This document shows, one piece after another, positions 58,177 to 64,000 of a stretch of 64,000 nucleotides of DNA. The position numbers and the translations under genes are program-made. This DNA is from Talaromyces rugulosus (Eukaryota; Ascomycota; Eurotiomycetes; Eurotiales; Trichocomaceae): positions 5,084,001 to 5,148,000 of the forward strand of contig NC_049562.1 of NCBI RefSeq assembly GCF_013368755.1, written 5' to 3'. The notes under the pieces are model-generated. The model saw only the letters and a list, made by a program, of their open reading frames with translations, made no database searches and had not been told where the DNA came from. Each line of letters begins with the position of its first letter. Position 1 is the first letter of the stretch.

Positions 58177-59336
58177 TTAAGCAGCTGCTTCTACAGTCAA
58201 ACCGACTTCTGTATGAGTCTTTTGTTTCTCTTGTTCTTTCATTTCACCGTTCTTCTCCTCATTGTACTGTTGGCAAACCAAATCAAACACCCTTTCTTGA
58301 TAATCTATTGTTGTTTGTTGTTAGAATTTTGTCTTGAGTGGACGACCTGAAGAAACATTAAACATAAAACTTACAAGCAACACCAGATTCCTTCTCTGGA
58401 TTTAGAACTCCCTCTTTGTAGACACCTCTCTCTAGATTGGCTTGGGCTTTTTCGCACAACTCAAAGTCTTCAATCGCAACCTGTCGGACAAATCGAAAGT
58501 AGTCCTCAAACTTGTCTCCGTCGGCGATGTGATAGTAATCAAACTCCATCCTTGTCACACCGGGAGTGGCTGTTGGACAGACCCTGAACGAACTCATACC
58601 ACCTCCGTACACATTTAATGTGCAGTTGGGAAAAAAGTACAAAAATAATCCGTCATCGGGTTTCTTTGGGTCGGCTATATGCTGAGAAAAGTTCTTGTGG
58701 TTATAGACGGTGTAAAAAGTTGGTGGATAGTAAATACTGAAAGACGGGTGGGTATACTGGCAGTGTAGGCATTCCTGGTAACCATCAACCATGGTCTTCC
58801 AGTTGAAGTTGCCTTCGTATTTGATACTGCGTCGATAAGGTCTTTCTGTGAAGTCGACTCTGGCTAGAAGTTTCTCTAAGTCTGGAAAGAACTCGTGGAA
58901 TGAAGGCGCTGATGGCGATAGAGCTGCAAATAGAAGGCCCGTAGGTGTGACATGGCTTGGTAGTTCAGTATCCTGAGTTAAATATAAATCAGAAAATACG
59001 TTATAGTACAATGCAAAAAGTTGGGTGAGATGCATACAGTTTCGGCAATAACGACCTTCAAATCCCCGGGACCTGGAAACTCTGAGGTTTCTGAGACTCT
59101 ATATGCATGAATCTCTAGCTGGGCGATTTCATAGCTAACTCTTTCCTCCACTGTTAGGAATCGAGTCACAGGGCCGAGAAGGTACCATGACTACGGTGTT
59201 TAGTAACCGCTGAACAAGCAACAGAAGTTTCATATCGACTTATCCATACCTTCAAAAATACCGCTCTTCTCTCAAGCTGATATAGAGGCAAGCTGCAGTA
59301 CCATGATGCGGGTAAAGTCCGTAGCGGCTCAGACAT
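58177..59336 (-). CDS. Rieske-oxygenase-like protein: catalytic domain kept, [2Fe-2S] motif missing
   Basis: 321 residues; minus-strand exons 59250-59336, 59038-59190, 58375-58972, 58177-58304. The N-terminus (LRTLPASWYCSLPLYQLERRAVF, SWYLLGPVTRFL) is that of choline-monooxygenase-like Rieske oxygenases. However, residues 40-90 contain no C-x-H or C-x2-H, and the introns are 53-70 bases, too short to hide them. From residue 90 the catalytic domain is well conserved: NWKTMVDGYQECLHCQYTHP, with iron-site His150 and His155, PNCTLNVYGGGMSS, and EDFELCEKAQ with the likely third ligand Asp249. The C-terminus is Glu/Lys-rich. It would need an outside [2Fe-2S] donor. The adjacent Rieske-only protein is the obvious candidate. 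An in-frame ATG at 59351 is an alternative start. Confidence 0.85.
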
Positions 59337-59821
59337 CGTTTCTGTATACAAAATAAAATATGACAGAAAATAAACTGAAAATTCTACTGCCTTGAAAGCT
59401 ACCGGGCAGAATATGGTCTATAATATCCAGATTTCCCTTTTATCGATTTGGTTTTTTTGACTTTACACTCTCAAATGTTGATTTCCATTGATATTGTCCT
59501 GTCATTGGTGAAAGCATCTTGTTACCGTTTTTGTATATAAAATCCCGTCTCGGACGATAAATCGTATCTCTCCTAACAAAAAGATAATGGGTAGCTAGCG
59601 ACCGGGCTAATTTAGGTTTAGATCAAGACTATCCGGCCGTCTTAATCAAGAATTATGTTGTATTGATCCAATAATAATATTCCTGCCCGACGGCCTAGAC
59701 AGCAAATGGGGTTGGTTGTTGGTGGAGTTAGTCCAATCTCGCCCGCTTCGTGACGACTGAGGGGCAGAACGACTCTCCACTTGCAACGTGCATCATCCGA
59801 ACACACAAAGACTAATCCACT
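59337..59821. promoter_or_regulatory. Divergent promoter (Rieske-like / alpha-beta hydrolase)
   Basis: 485-base spacer between divergent genes, no coding content. Contains AT-rich tracts and a GCCCGACGGCC element at 59686-59696. Confidence 0.5.
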
Positions 59822-60793
59822 ATGTCCGAGTGGGAGACATCTCCAACCAAGTCTGGCCTCGTTTCTATTGGCACCCATCGACTGTACGTGTCTGTCAGTG
59901 GTCCAGTCCGCCGCCATTCGCCCCTCGACGGCCGGGGCGGAGATGATCCACTTGTGATCATTTTTCCCGGATCAGGAGAATCTTCGACTTCTTGGCCACG
60001 CGTGCAAGAGGATGTTTCTAAATTTGCCCGCATCTTGCTTTATGATCGAACGGGGCTAGGGCAAAGTGATGAGGCGCCACATGTCCCTACGAACAGAGCA
60101 GTCACTGCAGCCGAAGAGCTTCGCATGTTGCTGGAAGTCATTCAAGTCCCGGGCCCTTATATCCTAGTCGCGCATTCATACGGAGCAATCCCATCTCGGG
60201 AGTTTCTACATCTCAAAAATGACAGTGTCGGAGGGATGGTGCTGGTTGACAGTGCAACGGAGCGGCAGCCCGAGTATTTCAGCTTGCCAAATCCAAACTT
60301 TATAGCTGTTTTGGGAGATTTAAATTACTCACAGGTTACGGGGCTCAAGGCTAATTCTCAATTGTCGCGTGAGGAATGGAAGACGCGAGCGATCGCTATT
60401 AGCCAAGGAGCCAAGGCATACGCGGCGGAAGAAGCAGCGTTTTACGAAGTCTGCGAGACGTTGGGCAAGAAGAATCAAATAAGTGAAAAGGTTCTGGGCA
60501 GTCGTCCGCTGAGTGTGATCAATTGCCAGTCTGTTAAAGATTATGAAAAGGTCTATGAGGCTGGCGTGAAGGCCGGGAATGGGACACCAGAACAGCAGCA
60601 AAAGGTTCGTCAATGGCTAGATCGATGGGATATTTGTGCCAAGGAGTTGCATCGAGAGCTATTGAAGCTTTCATCTTTGACGCGATGGGTTGAGGTTGAC
60701 TGTGGGCATAATATCAACATCCTACGGCCAGATGCGATTGTTCAGGAAACCCGGTGGGTGATACAGAACATGGCAACGAAGTCATCTTTGTAG
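59822..60793 (+). CDS. Alpha/beta hydrolase
   Basis: 323-residue single-exon hydrolase. After a beta-rich start come the oxyanion motif VIIFPGSGESSTSW and ILLYDRTGLGQSD. The nucleophile elbow is LVAHSYGAI (Ser in H-S-Y-G, with Ala-His before it in place of Gly-His). The late catalytic His is in VDCGHNINILRPD. No signal peptide, so cytosolic. The family includes esterases, epoxide hydrolases and lactonases; the substrate cannot be read. It is divergent from the Rieske-oxygenase-like gene and close to the D-2-hydroxyacid dehydrogenase, so a shared catabolic route is possible. Confidence 0.9.
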   Translation: MSEWETSPTKSGLVSIGTHRLYVSVSGPVRRHSPLDGRGGDDPLVIIFPGSGESSTSWPRVQEDVSKFARILLYDRTGLGQSDEAPHVPTNRAVTAAEELRMLLEVIQVPGPYILVAHSYGAIPSREFLHLKNDSVGGMVLVDSATERQPEYFSLPNPNFIAVLGDLNYSQVTGLKANSQLSREEWKTRAIAISQGAKAYAAEEAAFYEVCETLGKKNQISEKVLGSRPLSVINCQSVKDYEKVYEAGVKAGNGTPEQQQKVRQWLDRWDICAKELHRELLKLSSLTRWVEVDCGHNINILRPDAIVQETRWVIQNMATKSSL

Positions 60794-60916
60794 CGGTCTC
60801 AAGAATATACAAATTTGAGAATTACCATTTAAAATATTTACATTAGTCACTTCACCATTTCAAAATCTTAATTTGTCACCTATGTAGGTATTCAAAATCA
60901 TACATGCATTTTCACT

Positions 60917-62038
60917 TTATCTAGACGCAGCTGCTTCAAAGGCTTTCTTATTTACAGGGGTGAATGGCTCTCCCTTGAAATCGCCACTTGACCCAACGAC
61001 CTCGATTATATTCCTCATCGCATTCAGTTCAAAGTTGATTCTCGTCTCGAGTGCGCCTCCACCGATATGTGTCGTCAGGGTTACATTCTCCATTTTTGCC
61101 AATTTTGGCGACACCTGTGGTTCGTGGTAATGCACGTCCAGCGCTGCAGCCGATAAATGTCCACTTTCGAGGGCCTCAATCAGGGCCTCTTCATTAACCA
61201 CCTGGCCTCTTGCTGTGTTGACAAGTCTGCTTCCCTTTTTCATCAGAGAAAGCTGCTGTGTCCCTATCAAGTCCTGCGTGTACTTGTTGAGCGGTGTATG
61301 CAACGACACACAATCTGCCACTTTGAGCAATTCGTCAAGTGATGAATGATAAGTTGCGCCCAATGCTTCTTCGTCCTTTGCATCCGCACGTACGATATCG
61401 TAGTAGTGAATCTTCATACCGAGTGCCGACCTAGCTTTGTGGGCCAACTTTTTACTGATGTTCCCGAACCCGATGATTCCGAGAATATGGTTGCGCGGGT
61501 TGCGTGAGATAGTAGCGATGAGCTTGTGCGTCGCAGTAAATGTGTTTGGATCAGCAGTTCTAGCGGCGATCTGAGAGCGCGTGAAGTTTCGGAAAACGCT
61601 CAGTATCATATACAGCGCCGTATCAGAGACGGCCTCGTCGGATGCACCAGCGCCGTTGGCATACCATATTTTGCGCGCGCCCAGAAGGTCGACATCGGCC
61701 CAATTGAAACCTGCGCCAGCAGAAGCGAAGATGCGTACTGATGAAGGCAGCAAAGGGATCAATTCCGAGTCCCATTGGCCCATGAAGCCGCCAGTCTGGA
61801 AGTGAGGCCTGAAGAGGGCCGAGAAGTCGCCATATCTGTATTCTTGTTAGCAGGAGTCATTCGGCAAATAGTGTCGCATTGATTACTTTTTTGTTTTCAA
61901 AGCCTCGATAAACGATTCCCGGTCTGTTTCTGTGGCCTGGATGATGTTGAAACGACAGGCAAACTCGGCGTCATAGAAATCGTGGTTGTATTTGATCGCC
62001 TCTCCTAGATGGAGGACAGTAGGCTTGGCGGACGCCAT
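60917..62038 (-). CDS. D-2-hydroxyacid dehydrogenase (NAD(P)-dependent)
   Basis: 356 residues; exons 61887-62038 and 60917-61835 on the minus strand. The catalytic and Rossmann domains show GAGFNWADVDLLGARKIWYAN, the dinucleotide motif GIIGFGNISKKLA, and SLHTPLNKYTQDLIG. The active-site Arg is in NTARGQVVNEEAL, the Glu in HYHEPQ and the His in THIGGG. These are the signature triad of the D-isomer hydroxyacid dehydrogenases (glyoxylate/hydroxypyruvate reductase group). It interconverts 2-oxo acids and D-2-hydroxy acids in the cytosol. Substrate unknown. Next to an aldolase that makes or cleaves 2-oxo acids, which fits a joint pathway. Confidence 0.93.
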
Positions 62039-62477
62039 TGTTGATTGTATGTTGAAATTTTGATACCGCAATATGTGCTGCTATGGACATGCATCACATA
62101 TATCAGCAAATCACTTTATGATAGTCAATGTATTTGCATTGCGTCACTCAATCGGCCCTCCTCCGAGAGCGGAATCTTATCCGCCCGCACTTTTATATGT
62201 CGGAGAGAAGACCGTCAACGGCAAGACAATAGCGAATTGCGGGGCAGTCAACAGAATGTCCCTCATTTCGGCGCCCAGGTTGATTCAAAAAAATAATATA
62301 GCACTTTGGTGTTCCGATATAGTATGATCTATATTGTTCAGTTGGTATAGGCGTGTGCAATGTTCACTGCGTCTATGAATCAACGGTATATACGTAGCAA
62401 TTAGTTAAGATGTAGCCATAAGATAACGTTGGAAAACTTAAATTAAATTGCTCTATATCAATTCATAACTAGTAGAT
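62039..62477. other. Intergenic spacer
   Basis: Promoter of the dehydrogenase and 3' region of the aldolase gene, both minus strand. Short open frames without domain content only. Confidence 0.55.
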
Positions 62478-63518
62478 CTATTTTCCAACCACATTGGGCA
62501 GTGCTTTTTCGTACTGTGATAGCTCAGTCATAACTTTGACAGCCCAGTCTTGCTTCTCCTTGCCCGCAGGTTGGTAAGGCTTGCGTGGGTAGTATACCTC
62601 TGCCGCAATCCCTGCCTCTTGTCCGATGAAATACCACGACGCATATTTGGTCAGCGCAATGCCTTCCTTGCAGACCTTTTCTGTCTCGGCCACCAGTCCT
62701 TGGAGTTTCTGCGCTTCTTCGACCTTGCCTGCCGCCCACAGATTGTATAGCTTCGATGTCGACTTGGGAAATACGTTGCCCATACCCGTTACGCAGCCAA
62801 CACCCCCTCCAATCAGACATGGCAGCAGCCAGTCTGAGGAGCCGGCATAGACGCTGAATTGATTTGAATTGTATTGGTGGCTAAGACGTGTGACTTTACC
62901 AGCGTTTCCGCATGTGAGCTTGGTGCCGACAATGTTGGGGTGATGGGCGAGTTCGGACATGACGTCGGAGCTAATGTCAACACCATTTGTGACAGCAGGG
63001 AACTATAAAATCTGTAAGTGGCTAGACATAAAAAAGGATACCAAGTAATTGGGGCATACACTATAAATCACGACAGGAATAGGACTCAGGTCGGCAACCT
63101 CTTTGTAAAAGCTCAAAATGACGTCCTTGCTAACAGCCTTGGCCCAGTAGCTGGGAGGCAGAAGAAGAGCCCAGCCAGCGCCAGCCTTGGCTGCATCTTC
63201 GGCAAGTTGAATCGTCTCGTTTGTTGATTGACCGCTGATACCGGCCACCAGGGGGTAGTCTACTACTCCCAAATCTTGGACGGCTTTTCGGGCAACACGA
63301 ACCAGATCCTGGCGCTCAGTGGGAGAAAGCAAAACTGCTTCTGCGTTGGTGCCTGCTAAGACGATTCCATGGACCCCGCTACGGATCAGGTGAGTGAAAT
63401 GCTTGTATGCTGCATCTAGATCGATTTCTTGCTGCGGGGTGCTCTTGTAATGAGAAATGACAGGAACGTAGACGCCCGGGGGCAGTTGTTTTGACTTGAC
63501 GGCGATGGTGGAAGTCAT
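62478..63518 (-). CDS. DHDPS/HOGA-type class I aldolase (DapA family)
   Basis: 327 residues; minus-strand exons 63060-63518 and 62478-63002, joined as PIPVVIYS|FPAVTNGVD. TIM-barrel aldolase: GTNAEAVLLSPTER stands at the GTTGE position, and the Schiff-base Lys is in NIVGTKLTCGN. GIGGG-like text (LIGGGVGCVTGMGN) follows. Fungi do not make lysine through diaminopimelate, so this is not biosynthetic DHDPS. Fungal members act as 4-hydroxy-2-oxoglutarate, 2-keto-3-deoxy-sugar-acid or related aldolases. It is co-directional with the hydroxyacid dehydrogenase. Confidence 0.92.
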
Positions 63519-63814
63519 GATGGGTATGATTCTTTGTTTTGGTATTCAAAACTTTTTGGATCTATTTCTTGAGTAGGAAAAAGATGGAGTTGGTTCCTCC
63601 GGCGAGAATAAGAAGAGTAGAAACCAAGTTCCCAAAACGGGAAAGCGCAATGCGGGGAAAACGCGACTCGGCGAAATGTCCGATCGGGGCGCTCCTTTTA
63701 TGGCTTTATGACGGCCCTCCGCATCGCTCGTCCCCCGATGCAAATGCTCGCCTCTGTTTGACCGTGATAGTCGTGATTCTATGGCCCGGATAGCTGCCCT
63801 ACAGTTCAGTCGAT

Positions 63815-64000
63815 ATGCCAACCAAACGACAACGGCGCCAGGCCGATACTGCAGATGCAGACCTCGCTGCAGGCCCCCCACAGTTCGACTCGGTCTCATT
63901 CATCAATCGCTTCGTGCCGTCAACCACGCCGGCAGCACAAGCCAATGATGACAAAAGAACTGCTAATAGCACTTCTCAGAGAGATGCTCACCCGGCTGCC
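63815..64000 (+). CDS. Unidentified protein, N-terminal fragment (cut by window end)
   Basis: Frame open from an ATG at 63815 to the window end: MPTKRQRRQADTADADLAAG, then PPQFDSVSFINRFVPSTTPA. Basic start followed by polar, Ala/Asp/Thr-rich sequence; it may be a nuclear protein. It is divergent from the aldolase across 296 bases. No family can be named from 62 residues. Confidence 0.5.
   Translation, partial: MPTKRQRRQADTADADLAAGPPQFDSVSFINRFVPSTTPAAQANDDKRTANSTSQRDAHPAA

Overview
This is eukaryotic DNA from a filamentous ascomycete (Pezizomycotina; a Eurotiomycete is my weak preference). Most genes are broken by GT-AG introns of about 40-90 bases. The families present (non-reducing polyketide synthase, Zn2Cys6 regulators, NmrA-like, EthD-like, RWD-RBR ligase, GAR-domain protein, HUS1) are typical of that group. 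Intron joins were checked by hand for phase and total length. No tRNA, rRNA, CRISPR array or intact transposon was seen.

Left part (1-23.8 kb): a secondary-metabolite cluster, cut at its left edge. It holds the 3' half of a non-reducing PKS (PT, two ACPs, TE), a flavin monooxygenase, a regulator without a visible zinc cluster, an EthD-like small protein, an amidohydrolase-like protein, a DHA2-type MFS exporter, a hemerythrin-like protein, a two-domain fasciclin protein, a multicopper oxidase (laccase) and an AflR-type Zn2Cys6 regulator. The set PKS + EthD protein + flavin monooxygenase + fasciclin + laccase + MFS is the core known from aurofusarin-, ustilaginoidin- and cercosporin-type pathways. 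There a polyketide monomer is tailored and then oxidatively dimerised by laccase with a fasciclin partner. I therefore infer a dimeric naphthopyrone- or perylenequinone-like pigment. The hemerythrin and amidohydrolase genes are not part of the core I know, and no O-methyltransferase is visible in the window. Cluster promoters share the 8-mer ATGCCCGA.

Middle part (26.4-45.7 kb): an RWD-RBR ubiquitin ligase and a large GAR-domain protein mark the right border of the cluster. They are followed by a DUF1857/Bet v1-like protein, a glutathione S-transferase, a DUF1295-like membrane protein, a Zn2Cys6 regulator, an NmrA-like protein, a cysteine-rich single-pass membrane protein and a nucleoside-phosphorylase-domain protein.

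Right part (46.8-64 kb): a divergent ferric-reductase-like protein, the checkpoint clamp gene hus1 (rebuilt from five exons), and a twelve-exon gene coding for four zinc fingers, TPR repeats and a MYND finger. Then come two adjacent Rieske-oxygenase-like genes. One keeps the Rieske [2Fe-2S] ligands and lost the mononuclear-iron site; the other keeps the iron site and lost the Rieske ligands. They are followed by an alpha/beta hydrolase, a D-2-hydroxyacid dehydrogenase and a DHDPS-like aldolase, possibly a small catabolic cluster. The window ends inside the start of an unidentified gene.
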